DNA from: Paramacrobiotus metropolitanus
Taxonomy: Eukaryota > Tardigrada > Eutardigrada > Parachela > Macrobiotidae
NCBI RefSeq assembly: GCF_019649055.1
Contig: NW_026570249.1
Coordinates: forward strand, 620,001-684,000
DNA length: 64,000 nucleotides
Direction of reading: 5' to 3'
Position numbers and translations under genes: made by a program. Of the stretch, positions 43,160 through 56,439 are shown piece by piece. Below the pieces are notes generated by a model that was not told where the DNA came from, did no database searches, and saw nothing but the letters and a program-made list of their open reading frames with translations. How positions within the stretch are numbered: position 1 is the first letter of the stretch; each line of letters starts with the position of its first letter.

Positions 43160-43530
43160 AACAAGCTTTTGAGTGACCACTGGACTGTGGGAATTGGGCT
43201 TTTCAGAAATTTGATGATGCAGGATTACTCTCGACACTGAGAAGATTCTGTAGAACTTTAGAGCGTGCAGATTGGATGTGCAGAACGGGAGATCTTTGAG
43301 TACAACGGCAAAGTGTCGAGGACCCTTGTTACTTAGTTAGTTATATGAATACTAACTACGTAACCAGGGTCCTCGACACTTTGCCGTTGTAACCATTTTT
43401 CTCCCGTTCCACACATTCAATCTGCCCGCTCTAAAGTGCTACAGAATCCTCTCAGTGTTGAGAGTGTTCCTGCATCATCGATTTTCTGGAAAGCCCACTA
43501 CCCACAGTCCAGTGGTCACAAAAGCTTGTT
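43160..43530. mobile_element. 371-bp foldback element with ~165-bp arms
   Basis: The left arm 43160-43325 (AACAAGCTTTTGAGTGACCA ...) and right arm 43367-43530 (... TGGTCACAAAAGCTTGTT) are inverted copies with scattered differences. They enclose a 41-bp centre, itself partly palindromic (TTAGTTAGT ... ACTAACTA). No coding content. Confidence 0.85.
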
Positions 43531-43596
43531 ACCATGGTGGCCATTAGCTTAACATGGGCTAACTGTAAATCCCCAGATTGTTACTATGTGTTAAAA

Positions 43597-43840
43597 AGCA
43601 GGTTGCGGTATCAACGAAGGGGTACGATTGACGATAGAATTAACGACGGGGTACGATTAACGAACGTTTAAACGGCATTACCCGTCGTTATTAACGAAAC
43701 GAAGGGGGTATCGTTTCGTTAATAACGACGTTGAAATCCAGTAATGAACGACTGGGGTTACATAGACCATTGAGCACGAAGACTGCATAGGCGAGACAGT
43801 CTATCCAGCGAATTTCTGCCTGGGCAGTTAACCTTTTTAC
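43597..43840 (+). repeat. Dispersed repeat, copy 2, with perfect 19-bp hairpin
   Basis: Same repeat as 18605-18850. The hairpin arms 43684-43702 (GTCGTTATTAACGAAACGA) and 43711-43729 are perfectly complementary around AGGGGGTA. The 3' limit is near CTGCCTGGGCAG. Confidence 0.75.
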
Positions 43841-46800
43841 ATGCTCGAAATCCTAAGACACGTGCTGGGCTTGTTACTTAGTTAGTATTCGTATAACTAA
43901 GGAGACATAGGTTTGTACTTTGTAGAGAACCTATTTCTCTATTTTTTGCATCGAGCGCAGCGAGATGCTGATCCTGATCAAGGCCCTGATCAAGAACGCA
44001 CAAAGAGCCACATAACACTTATCCAATTTCCCAGTGGTACTGGTCTACTGCTTCTGCAATGATATGGTTACGTAAGTACTATATTTGTACAATTATACAA
44101 TTATCACTACTCACAAGCAGTAGTATGATGCTATTAAACTGTTGAGGAGGCTAACAGTTCTGACCAACATAACAACTCACCATGCTCGCGACACAATATT
44201 CCGGGCTTGTGTTCATAATAAGAAGAGATTCATAATAAGGGCAAGATACTATCACAAATTTTCAAGACGCAAGGTCGATGTTACCACCAAAAACGATTTT
44301 GAATGTAAATAATGATGACTAGCAGCCATTAGCCCATACTTTATGAGCTCATGATCAATAATAAATAGTACTGCCTGTACAGCACTTCAATATTATGGGG
44401 AGTGCGTTGACAACTTGTAAAATCTATGCATACAAACAAGTGACGTAGAGACCGCTCAGAAAATTAATAGGCTTGTATATATGGCTCATTGGCTCCCTAC
44501 GTGTTTGAGCGACCGAGTGTGCGGAGGTGCCAGCCACCTCGCATGGAGACATACAAGTAGCCGATCGGCCCGATCTGACCTGACTCCCAATTGAATGTTG
44601 ATCTCCAAAATTTGGAAAACTTATCTTTCGTTTTGGAAAACTTATCTTAGCATAGGGCCGTGCGAGGAGGCGTTGCTTCCATCCTATGTTAAGTCTACGA
44701 GAAACTAAAACAGCCATAACTTTCTTGATTCGCCATAAATAGCCACCTGCTAGCTATCAAAAAAATTGAAATTTAATTTTGCACCTTTTGGTATATCGAT
44801 TGGCAAGATCCGTTGAGAAGAAAATGAAAGACGAACGTTTGAAATTTCGGGATCGACTGACAGCTGGATCGGTTACTTGTTTGTATGCGTGGAAAGGGGT
44901 GGAGTTACATGCATGCACGTAAGGGCCTTACGTGGATGGGTTTTTGGCACCGCACGCATACATGTAATTTGCGCGGCAGCGAATCGCTGCATCATGGGTT
45001 CGGACGTGACGTCACGTGTTTGTAAGTATATATTTCGTGTATAGATGAAGTTTGCAAACGCTAAGGTCCCAATATTAAGAAGTCGAAACTGAAGCGAAAA
45101 GCCACGCTCCATCGACGACACGTAATACGCGTTGTGCTCCACAGTCCGTAATCGTGCTAACCACACTCCGATTTGGGTTTGATGCGCAAACTTCCCTTAT
45201 TTCCGACCGGATTTCTCGAGCAGATCGGCTGCATATACAGTACCGATTACACCGATCGACAGCTTAAAGGCTGCCTCATAGTTCACCGAAAACAGCAGTT
45301 TCGACTAAAAGGTGTCCAAATTTCGAATAACTCCATTCCCCGACTCTCCGTCCCATTTTTACGGATGACTATGAGGGGGCATGATCGTGTTGAAACCGAA
45401 ACGTCGAAATTCGTGGTTTCGACGACTTCGGTGTAGGAGAGGATGGCTCCTCCCTAATACAGTCTCCGTTTTTTTTCGCCCAATCATACGTTTGCCCAAG
45501 CGGCCACTGCCCAGTGTGCCCACCTAAACGCCCCGATTATTAACACACTTATATATCATGTACCTATACATATGTACTAATTATTACGAGAAAAATAATA
45601 CGAGCACGTAAATGCACTCGTAAATGCACTCTTACACAACCCTCTTTTTGTTAAACAGACATTTTAATTGCTAAAATAATTACATCTGTACGCACAGTTC
45701 ATTTTTCCAAATTTGTAAGTTTGTAGTACATATTGTACATGGTTTTCCATCTGTGAGCCGTTTGGAAAGTTTACGTAAGTTTTATTTACATCGGCTTATT
45801 AAATTGTAGCAAAATGCCTCGTCAAACATTAACAGTATAAAAAAATTAATACCGAATAACTCGGAATTCAGAGCAGCTGTGTGAAACACTGCAAGGCATT
45901 TTGGGATAACAATAAATATGGAAAGCTACTAAAGAGGTAATTTGTGCCAAAAATTACCGTGAGTGGGTAGATTGCCAAACTGAAAGTTTATGAAAAATTT
46001 AGTTTCTCAGATTTGACAAATTATACAGTGTAAAGTGCATAATTACTTGTTACCAAAATATAATACGTACGATAATACTCGGCCTGCCATAAGCCTAATG
46101 CCGGCTTGCCATAATGCAGCCTTCAACCGCCCTGGGCGGTGACTTCCAACCGTTGCAACGGGCGGTTGCCTACTTCCTGTCAAAAGAATACAGCCGAAGC
46201 ACGGACAACTATGAGGAACACAACTTTCGGACACAACGACGGGACGGGAAGTCGGAGTGACCGTGTCGTGGGAAATCCGTACCACGGAAACTCCGTCAGT
46301 ACCGTCCCGTCGAGAAACTTTTTCTCCGTCTCAGAAAACGGTTGACTATGGGGCCGCCTACGCGCATACCATTCAAAATAGTGTAGCCGTAAAATCATGT
46401 TCTACAGATTGTCAATGGTAACAACTCTACCGGAAACATGTAGGTATGTACCGCCTATCTCAGTAGAATTGTGAGTCCATGTTACTGGTTATGAAAAATT
46501 CTGAGATGTTCTGACTTTTCTGCATGTGAAATCAGTAGACCTGCTCGACCGGCAGACGGCTGACTTTCCCGCATGTTCTTGCTCTTGCCCTTGCTCTTGC
46601 ACTTGCTCTGATTCTGATTATCATTAAACCGATGATGATGTCCTGAATTCGCGCGTTGCGGTTACGTAAGGTTGTGATTTTCTTAAGATCTGGGTAGTTA
46701 CCGACGAACCATCAAACCTCGTTTTACCGAGGTACGGGTGGATTAACCCAAACCCACTACTCATAGGGGTAGATTAGAAGTTGCCCTTGCAGTACACTCA

Positions 46801-47646
46801 CCTGTTGGTTTTCTGTTTACAGAAAATTGGGGCGTGCTCTCTTTGTCTCTCCGGGGCTTACGTTGCATAAATGCTCCTCTTTTTATGTGATCTGTTAGCT
46901 TAATTCTGTCTGTATATTGTATCTGGTAATACTGTACATAATAATCATTGTTGGCCCGTTTTTTGACAAGACCGGAAATTGCAGGCGTTGTGCAGACCGG
47001 TCTTATAAGGACTACAGAGTACTGCAATACATAAAACGAAGTGATGGGACTGCAGAGAGATCTGATCCTTGTGTATTGTGATACCTGTGGAGCACTCGCA
47101 ATCAACCAACCGTTGCGCCCGGGAAGAAATATTGCATCCACACGTCTTTAGATAAAAATCTGACGGTTAGACTATGCGTTCAGAAATCCTGTTCCCATAA
47201 ATTTTCTCGTTAAATAATAAGTACCACATCTGTGTCGAGGTGATTACGTCCCCCAAAAGCATGCGGGGGAGATTTCTGGCCAACAGTTAGAGCGGCATTG
47301 GCAATGTGCTTCTCAGTGTTCCCGTCCTGAACGATTACTACCACAGCGATGATAAGATGTCATTAGTTATTGCTCTCACCGGAACCTATTTTCCAACTCA
47401 CCGCTGACAGGATGCATTTACAGAAATTTGACAGGATGCTTTTACAGAAATATTACTAACACAGCAATATCAGAGCTTTCTGCAGCAATATCACCAGCGA
47501 AATTTAAAAAATTTCTAATACCAAAAAAATTAACATTAACTCTAAAACACTATTACAATTTTTTTTAAACTACAAACGTTCAAAAATTTCCTTGCGCTGT
47601 TCTTAATGGCACATGAAACATCATCAATAAACTGAGTACTTGACGT
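43841..47646. other. 3.8-kb stretch without recognised genes
   Basis: Mostly AT-rich. TTACTTAGTTAGT near 43871 repeats the centre of the foldback element. Moderate GC patches at 44500-44620, 45180-45440 and 46090-46340 hold overlapping open frames in several phases, without family features. The longest (47141-46761, minus, 126 codons) is not recognised and has no supporting splice context. Confidence 0.4.
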
Positions 47647-50600
47647 TTACAGCTCTTTCAGCCGTTTTTCGGAGATCACCCGCATAAACTGCAGAGAATC
47701 GTTCATCATCCTCCGTGGCACCTCGTTCAACACATCAATTCCTCTTTCCGCATACATCCTCACAGTGTAATCTTCCGCCAACCTCGCCTTTTTCAAGGCA
47801 CTCCAAACCAGCTTAATACCGTCACCAAACACATCCAGGAAATCTTTTCCCATCCCATCGACAATTTCACACAAACAATACACCGCGGCTCGCCTGTTCA
47901 ACACTTCCGGATCGGTCTCCATGGTGTGGATCAAGCAGTTCAGCACTTCCATCCTCACTGCACTCATTCCAAAGCGCAATGCTCGGCCGACATCTGCCAA
48001 CGCCGAAATGGCACTGGTTCGTACATCAGGATCGGTATCGCGTGCCAGAAATAGCAGGGTATTCAGGAGTTTATCAGCGTACCGGGCGGCTGCCGGTCCC
48101 AGTCGGTTAACAATACGTACGAGGTTTTCAGCCAGGAAACCGCGGACCGTGGGGTCAGGGCCTGCGCTCGCAGGGATGCGCGTGCTGGCAGCAAAAGAAG
48201 CAAGTTCGGACAGAAGGAGAGGAAGGTATTCCGATGGATTGGAAAGCGCCGTGGCCTCCAGACACTGAATAACGGCCAGGTAAACGTACGAATCGGATTC
48301 TCCTTGGAAGACTCCACAGCAGTCACAGAAAATGGCTTTGGAATGAGACAAAGCTTCGTCGTCGCCGGAGATTATTAATCGGCGAAGTTGGTGGTATGCA
48401 CCAGCGCGAAGCGGAAGAAGTGGATCTTTCGTGTCCTGCAACCGAAAATCAAGGTTATCTATGTAATATGGATGAAGTAAACAAGATAACAGCACTTCAC
48501 AAGGAATGTGTCATTCAGTAGTACTAATCTTTATTTTGAACGAAAAAGTAGACGTTTCGGTTAATGAGCAGCGTTTCGAAATGTAAACTTTAGTACTGTA
48601 AGTAGAAGCAAGTACAGCATACGCTGCCAGATAGGGATACCATATATTGTATTTTAGGCTAAACCGAGGCTTTCTTACGCCGTCTTCAAACCGTCTCATA
48701 CCTACAGTATCTGGAACATACCTTCAAAGCCTGCTGGAACGGTGTTAAATCAGTCCGCTCCGACCATACTGCCACTCCCATGGATAACTTGCACGCCGCA
48801 ACCAAAAGATGCATCCCATCATTCAGTTCCTTCCATGAGATAGACTCACTCAGCTCACCTAGTTCCACCTTCAAATCCTCAATGTTTAAGCATAAATGAA
48901 AAATCATCCCCATTGCTTGCTGATGAACTTCTTTGCATTGTGAACCGTTCAGACAGACGATCTTTCCCACCAGCTTCAGCACGAGAATGTACATGGCAAA
49001 GGGTATCCCACGGAATTGTTCATCGGCAATTTTAGGGATAAGAGTGCGCATTCTAACCGGAAAAACAAGAAAGACGTCCCAAAATGATGGACATTCCGCT
49101 AAAGGTCCCATACCGTCATCCTCGGAATCAAGGAGGAATTCGGATAGATTGCGAAACCAAACACTCAGAGACAGCAGCTCCACAAGCTGATAGTTGGTCG
49201 GTGGAATGCTGGATAAGATGAGCAAATCCCGACAAGTATCATTCAGACTTCGGGATATTGTGTTAAATAAGGCAGAAAGTGAAACTGCGGATTTTGACGA
49301 TGTCAGAACTTTGGTGTCTGGTGTTCCAGATATTGTCATCCATACGTCAGAAGACTTCTCACTGAGATCGCACATCGCGGCAGCAATTTCTGCAAACAAA
49401 ACATAATCAATTTTAAAAACACACTAGCTATTGCAATTTACCGATAATCAAAGCTTCCTTTAGAAAGCAGTTTGTACTATGCCGAAACATCACCACAGCG
49501 ATGCGCATTCCAAGAGTAGGTAATTGAGAACCGATAAAAACCGCAAAAGACTAATCCACTCAACTGCGTATAACGTTTCACACTGTACATTACAAGTTTC
49601 ATTGGGCAACAGACAGTCTGCCTGCGCGCATAAAATAAATAACCAAAAAACTAAAACAGAATAACCCGAAATGCAAACAATCCACACAGATTGCACCTTC
49701 GTTACAGTACTCGTACTTAATTTTTAAAATGTTTGGTGACATACCAGTTTCAGATAGATATTTCTCGCCCGACTGAATTGATAAACTCCTAAACAACGCT
49801 CTTGCTCCATTTCTATAACTTTCCACCAATTTCTGTTCCCGCATTTCAGGTTTTACATGTCGCAATATGACAGGAATGAGCTCAACTATGGCATCTTTAA
49901 CACTCAGTTCCATCGACAATCCACTCTGGAATGCCATGAAGGACAAACCGTCAAGAATACCGGTGTACATTTCAATTACATTCTCCGTTAACGGTGATGC
50001 GCCATCGGCGAGTAATCGACGCAGAAACAGCAGCTCATCGCTGAAGATATCGTTATCCATCAATAACAAGGCATTCCTGACAGCAATGGAAAAATCTGCC
50101 GATTCATGACCGAGATTCTTTGAAATCGAAGCCATGGACAGAAACACGTGCTCGTCAAATAATATCCGAGACTCCTCTGGATTATCGCGCAACATAAAGG
50201 CGAGCGCTTCCAACGTCGTACGACACAAGGACAAATTAGGGTAATTTGCCGACATAGTCCTGGCAAGGTGTAACAGTTGGGGGATTATTAAACGATGCCA
50301 GTGGGATGAATTGGCGCGGAATTCAGGAGGCACCGCAGTTAATAAGCGGCTCAATCGCCCAGATCTACTGAGCTGCTCTAATTCCATTCGGCTTATTCCT
50401 AAATCGAAAATCACAGATATTAAAAGTCTTCCGACTTCATATACAAATAGAACGCATTCGTATTTATTTACAACTACAACATGCAGAAATTTCAATAACC
50501 ACAACACTGCAACATCAGTAAATTACCGAAAGATGACAAAAATAACAGTTAAACTATCTGTACTGCAACGTAAAGATACGTAATTTATCAGGATAATACA

Positions 50601-51773
50601 GGCATATGTTACGCAATGATGTGTAATTGTGAATGCTCGCAAACATTTGATTGTGAACACGAACAACAAGAGCATTTTTAAAACAAAAATATTATGTGCA
50701 AAAATTTCCGGAAAACTTCCAAAAAAAAGCAAAAACAGGCGCATTACTCTGTCAAAGCAAAAAAGAGCTTTTTAATGCTATACACCGCCTGCACAAACTG
50801 CAGCAAGCAGAAACTGCAATAACCGCAACACCAATAAATTACAGCAAGATGTTAAAAATTAAATTTAACTATTGCAACGTAAGGTTATTATTTATCATGG
50901 CAGACACAGGTTACGTCTTGTTGTATAATTGTGAATGCTCGCAAACACTTGGAAGAAAACAGTGATACAAACAACGAGACAAGAATAAGAACAAAAAATA
51001 TCATGTGCAAAAATTTCCGAAAAACTTCCAAAAGAAGCAAAACATGCCAAAGCAAAATCAGGCTGTTTAGAGAAATACACCGCCGCATGTCATTGCTTAC
51101 CGGAATGCATCGCACTGAGCACAGCTTGGACACCGTCCGTTTCTCCCAGAATTCGCGTGATTACTTCGGATAAAACCACCGAAAACCACCATATTCCCTT
51201 CGCTGCACCTTTCCCCAATCCCGCACTCTCCTGAACACCAGCGGACAGTTTTGACAAAAGAAAAGCGGACGCAGCTACTTTCTCCAATTCAAAATATCGT
51301 AAAAACTGTCGAAAACTTTCAACGCTGCGCAGGCGCGGAATTCTGGTTCCTTGAGCGCTGCGTTCTTGATCCAGCTGCAGATACAACGCTACATATAAAG
51401 GCAACGCGTTCTGGATGGCCGAACACAATACAGGATTATTAAGCCATCTGGTAATAATCTCCCAAGCAGATTCTAAAGCAGTCGTATTCGATTCCGGTGG
51501 AGATTGATTGGTAAGCGATGCGAAGTTGTGGATACGACTCAACGCAGTTACAATACTCCGATCTCCGTGCAAAGCCAGGCACAACGAACCATAAGTTTTA
51601 GCCAGCTTATCCACTAGTATATGATCGTTCGCCGTCAGTATTACGGACTCCTGATGGGTCCACAAATGAAAACAACGTTCCATCAAAGATTTTAAGGCAT
51701 TCAGATGTTGCTGCGGATCCCACGTGTCTGCCTTTAAAGATAACGAAGCGAAGTCCGCATGAATGTTGTTCAT
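47647..51773 (-). CDS. Tango6: TANGO6/Rtp1-like HEAT-repeat protein (4 exons)
   Basis: Exons: 51773-51101, 50398-49745, 49389-48722, 48435-47647, joined by GT-AG introns of phases 1, 1 and 0. Phase arithmetic gives 2784 bp, 927 residues. The protein is alpha-helical throughout. The C-terminal exon carries the conserved RTP1-type HEAT region: DSYVYLAVIQCLEA (about residue 712), LARDTDPDVRTSAISALADV and RRAAVYCLCEIVDGM. Human TANGO6 reads very similarly there (recalled, not searched). The family links to Golgi organisation and COPI traffic in animals; yeast Rtp1 helps import RNA polymerase II into the nucleus. The first ATG (51773) follows upstream in-frame codons without ATG. The gene is divergent from the cyclophilin gene, about 450 bp away. 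A broken copy of the last exon lies at 23.8-24.5 kb. Confidence 0.8.
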
Positions 51774-52226
51774 GATTCGTTCGGTCGAATAAATCGGCAC
51801 CGATGTGTAAAAAATTAAAAAAAATTATAAACGAAGAAAAAAACACGGTTGTAAATCTGGAAACAATGAAAAGCAGTAGAATTTTTGGTACTTTCCCATT
51901 TTGAGTGTTTTTGTCTCTGTTTGTGATTTTGTCTGCTTACGAACGAAGCTTCGACTTATCACTTCCGGCCAGACTAACTAACTTCCGGCGGCTAAGGCAA
52001 CCGGCCGAGAGCAGCGTCAAGACATTGCGCTCGAAGCCTTAGACCTCAACGACAAGCTATCATCTGGCAAGAGTAGAATCATCCCCCGCGGCAAGGTGGA
52101 TAAAAAAATCGTACGATCGGTCTGATGACTCTGGATGTAAGCGCCGGACGATCCTCAATGGGGTGGAACAAAGCGTTCAGCCAATAGCGCGACAGATGGA
52201 AACCTCCCATTTGATTGAAAAGCGAT
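51774..52226. promoter_or_regulatory. Head-to-head intergenic region
   Basis: About 450 bp separate the TANGO6-like start (minus) from the first cyclophilin exon (plus). This presumably holds both promoters. It has GC-richer DNA at 51960-52150 and no convincing TATA box. The role is inferred from gene orientation only. Confidence 0.4.
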
Positions 52227-53132
52227 ATGGCTGATTTGAATGCTGCGCGGCCCATTGTTCACTGTGAAGTGATTAGCAAATCGCTGTTGCTCGTACAGGA
52301 TTGTGCTGTTGTACGACACGTATCACCGCTTTTCCAGAACGTGTTTGCTCTGTTATCGGCATCGCCGATGTATTTTTACACTTGCCAGTCAGTGGCTTTC
52401 AGTCTGGAGAATTCTCGCTACACCGCTCGTCGACGCCGGTCCATCGCCCCATTTTCTAACCAAGTAAGTACTCTATGCGGTCTTGACCGAAAAACCAGTG
52501 GATCATCGTGATTTTAGCGTTTTATTGATTTTACCTATTTTACCATGCGTTTGCTCAAACCGCAACCGCTGTTCATAGGTACGCGAGTCGCTCTCTCCTT
52601 CTTCTCAAAGAATCCCCCCCTCGATCCCAGCAAAATGGCCAACAATCCCAAAGTCTTCATGGACATCACCATCGACAACGCCAAGGCCGGCCGCATCGTG
52701 ATGGAGCTGCGCGCCGATGTTGTGCCCAAGACGGCGGAGAACTTTCGCGCCCTGTGCACCGGGGAGAAAGGCTTCGGCTACAAGGGCTGCGCCTTCCACC
52801 GCATCATCCCCCAGTTTATGTGCCAGGGCGGTGACTTCACGGCGGGCAACGGTACCGGCGGCAAGTCCATCTACGGGAATAAATTCGAGGATGAGAATTT
52901 CCAGCTGAAACACACCGGCCCGGGCGTCCTGTCCATGGCCAACGCCGGACCCAACACCAACGGCAGCCAGTTCTTCTTGTGCACCGTCAAGACCGAGTGG
53001 CTGGACGGCAAGCACGTCGTCTTCGGGAATGTCGTGGAGGGCTTGGACATCGTCAAGAAGATGGAAGAGCAGGGCACCCAGAGCGGCAAACCCAAGTCCA
53101 AGGTCGTCATCGCTGATTGCGGACAGCTGTAA
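52227..53132 (+). CDS. Cyclophilin (peptidyl-prolyl isomerase), A/Cyp1 type
   Basis: The core from ATG 52635 to 53132 is 165 residues, the exact length of cyclophilin A. It catalyses cis-trans isomerisation of X-Pro bonds. Motifs: [15 protein letters not shown] with catalytic Arg (~56), [24 protein letters not shown], and [11 protein letters not shown] with the cyclosporin-contact Trp (~122), ending ADCGQL. The core has no intron and strongly GC-rich third positions. Two longer N-termini are possible: an in-frame ATG at 52545 adding 30 residues, or an upstream exon 52227-52463 with a CAA|GTAAGT donor, joined in frame to 52611 after a pyrimidine tract and CAAAG. The spliced form would be 252 residues with an Arg-rich leader ([12 protein letters not shown]), possibly mitochondrial. 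The ATG at 52635 has a good context (AAAATGGCC). Confidence 0.9.
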
Positions 53133-54714
53133 GGTAGACAGAATCAAACAGCATTGCCATGCCGTTGTTTTAATTAACTCTGCTGCTGGCGGGTTTTTAA
53201 TCAGACCCCCGGGTTTCCTGCTTAATCTTTTCATTTTCGATCTTTCGCAATTTTTTTGTTTGTTTGCTCGGGTTTAGCATTGACTCATTCCGTTGAGTTA
53301 TTCATTTCGTTTTTTTTTACATTTTTCTGCCGATGTGTTTCGCGTGGGTAATGTCCATTTTTGATTTTGGTTATGGCGGATGCGATCGTACTTGGAAATA
53401 ACAATAAATTGAAGCACCGTTTTTTTCCACTTGGGTCTGGAATCTGGATGATAAAGTTTATGCTGCCGAACAAGGTACTTGGTATTTACAATAGCTGAAA
53501 TCTTAGGTATAAAGCCGGCTATCAAATTCTCAAAACCGGTTTTGCCGTATAACACAGCACAGTCCTTGATTTTCACAATGTTACTGAAAGTCTGCAAGTA
53601 GGAACTCGAAAACTACAGGAAACATAGCAGCGGGTTCTGTCGATTCATTCCTACCTAAGAGCATTGAACTTCCACGTTGAGAAATTTTCCCGTCAACAGT
53701 TTTGCAGTAAATAACCGCTATGCCGGTAAATGCCAAGCCCTGCCTGCTTGGAATAAATCCTTATTAACATACCGCACGTAAACAGGTAATGCAAATAATA
53801 TATATTTAAAATTAATGCCAAAAGGAAGAAGCTATAATTGTGACCGGTCTTGTTATTGAAAAAAGTCATACAAGCCCTTTCCGTCCGTACCGTACTCTAG
53901 TACGTTTTTATATTCCCTGCTACGTAAGGTAACTACGAGATGACTCTGCCGGCAGTATTAATTTTGTGCGCTTATAAGGAAGGAAGGAAAGTGTTCAAAC
54001 TGCAAAGTACGTAAGATTTTGTTTTGAGCGACACTTCCACCGGTAGATTTAATTTTTCTGATAAAGATAAAAATATGTAAATCTTGTATAAAAATATTTT
54101 AAATTATTTACAGGATGTTTACATGCCGCATTTACATTCTTACGGATAAAGTAGAATGTTATGGTACCGGGCATTATACGAGTACAACATAAATACTCAA
54201 GTAGTGAATATTTATATAATATACTATACGGTACAATTTTTAATCTAGATTTACTATTACAAATTTACAATTCTATACAATTTTTACTCCTGTATGAATG
54301 TATACGGTATGTATACAAATCATGACAAACTATGTAAAATATGATAATAAAACTGAATGCACAAATAGGCGTCAACGCAACCATAATCGCAGATTCTTGT
54401 GCGTTAAAAATTACAGTATGTCCAGTACTACTTACTGTATTGTTCAGAGTCTGTATTTAATTTTTTTGCTACGTATAATAATACAGTGTCATGCTTTGTA
54501 CTCGTACAATGAATATATACAACACGTGAGGTACATATCGTTTTAATTCATAAACTAAGTTATTATATTTCTCAGCACTGCTTCCATGCGTTAACTGTAT
54601 AACTGTATAAGTACGAGTATAACTGTATAAGTACCCCGGGACATTTCACAATCAACAAATCCCTTCGTGCAATCACTTTTGTGTTGTATCATGCATGCGA
54701 TATGTACGAGTGCT
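53133..54714. other. Cyclophilin 3' region and AT-rich gap
   Basis: An AATAAA at about 53403 is a candidate polyadenylation signal for the cyclophilin gene. The rest is AT-rich with short frames only. I see no gene. Confidence 0.45.
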
Positions 54715-55834
54715 CTACGCTTTAGCACTGCGTGGGGAATAGTCGAGTGATCCATCTACGCGATTGTATTGTTCAGCTGCATAGAGAAGTCTTAACCGCT
54801 CTTGTTCTTGTTGTTCTTTGGCCAGAGCTTCCGCGGGATATCCTGGATAGATGGGAGCCGGTGGACCTCGACGTACGATACCTACAAATCAAGCCCAGTT
54901 TTAGTAAATCACAACAACTGCAGTACATACATGCTACTACGAATATTTATATTATATAGATATATCACATCAATTCGACCCATATCGTTGTTGTTTTATA
55001 AAGCAATAATAACTGCAATGGGGCAACTATTTACAGATTGTAGTGCGCTAGAAATCATTTTCAGTGAAGTATTTGTTATACCCATATTGTAATATTTTTA
55101 ACCACTTAAACCTTTTTTACTCGTGATATACAGCATATTAAGCCCTGGTAATTACCATTCGATTATAATGCAAGCGCATAAAACTATCTCGTCGTACCAT
55201 AGCTTCCTGGGTTTGGTAGCGGCCCCGGCAGCAGCTGATACGCGGTCTGCGGCATCAACGGTAAATACGGTGTGTTGACCAGTTTCGACCGCGGCATACT
55301 CGCGTTAACCGTGACCAGCGCCAGCGTCTGATTAATACTCCCGATCTTTATCGGCTCCCCGAAACTCAGCGGAAAGGTCCGGTTGAGTGCATAAGCCGTG
55401 AAGGAATTTGTGGGCATGAAATACGATCTGGCCGGCGCTCCCGGAATCGGCGCGTTTCCCATGGGATAGATGGGTGGATATGCTGGCCGGATTAATGGAC
55501 CACCGGGAGGCGGCAGCTGGGCGTTATATGGCGGAGGATAGGGCGGCGTGTTGGGATACAGTCCTGGTCTACCCAAAAGTGGCGGATGGTCGGGAGGGAT
55601 TACCGATACGCTGTAGGAATTGTCGGCTGTTTCGAAAAGGTCACCGGATTGCCGTGCGGTGAGTGGGCTTGCGCCCGTTGCGGAGCCGGTGGCAAATAAG
55701 CTACCCACGTCCGCATCGTCAGGGAGAGAATTAACTTGTGGAGATGGGATGATCCGGGAAAGGTCGGCATATTTTTGTGAAATGACGGAATTCATACATG
55801 ACAGAACTACAAAGAAATAACTTATTCTTGTCAT
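54715..55834 (-). CDS. Secreted proline-rich protein (2 exons), unknown function
   Basis: Exons 55834-55198 and 54881-54715, phase 1 intron (TATG|GTACGA donor, TTTGTAG acceptor), 267 residues. The ATG at 55834 opens a signal peptide (MTRISYFFVVLSCMNSVIS). The middle is Pro/Tyr-rich: PPYPPPYNAQLPPPGGPL, RPAYPPIYPM. A more ordered block SFGEPIKIGSINQTLALVTV follows, with potential N-glycosylation sites (NRT, NQT, NAS). The second exon restores the proline style (PPAPIYPGYP), then gives a short helix EALAKEQQEQERLRLLYAAE and ends SPRSAKA. Without splicing the first exon would stop seven bases into the intron frame. I do not recognise the family. It could be an extracellular matrix or cuticle component. 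Confidence 0.65.
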
Positions 55835-56439
55835 GGTGTGTTAGGAGGTCGATCTTTCCGAAAGCAGTAATCTGCGACAAACATGAGCTTAGTTATAAAA
55901 CAGTACTTCAAGTATACAAGAGATAATACTGACCGCCCGTTTAAGGGTTGCGAAACAGTAAACATACTTTCACTACCAGTCTAGCTACCATTGCCGATGA
56001 ATAAATACAGTATATCGGAATGTAGGGCAAACTGTGATTGAAACTAACTAATAATACGCTTCACGATTGCGGCAAATAGTAAAAGATGCTGTAGCTATAG
56101 TTTCAGTTGTTTCTACAGGAATCTGTAACGAAATCTGTTTATGGGTTAGCGCAGATGGCCGTCAGCGGTCAATAGTGCCGGACACGGAATTGATTAGCAT
56201 TGAATTACGAATCTGATTTGCAAATGGACAAATACGTACATAGAACCGTTGGAATTTCTGTTTTTTAATTTTGAATGCACCTAAAGTCTTAAGTACAGTA
56301 CCGGCAGAATTTTAATTACAGTTTGCAGGTATACTTCTATATATTAGGCCAGCCTGTACCGTATAAGCTTTATGTTTTGCTTAACTTGGAAACAGACTTC
56401 AAACTTCGAACGCAGCTGAGAAAAAAATTAAAAAAGAAT
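55835..56439. other. Intergenic region
   Basis: No coding sequence. It contains the 3' end of the first astacin gene on one side and the presumptive promoter of the secreted proline-rich gene on the other (minus-strand ATG at 55834). Confidence 0.4.

Noticed and set aside
46761-47141. 126-codon minus-strand frame
   Set aside because: No domain, no signal sequence and no supporting splice or codon signature. It was kept only as a remark within the gap.
52605-53234. 209-codon minus-strand frame across the cyclophilin core
   Set aside because: It is an antisense shadow caused by GC-rich third positions. The composition is Leu/Ala/Gly-biased with no domain.
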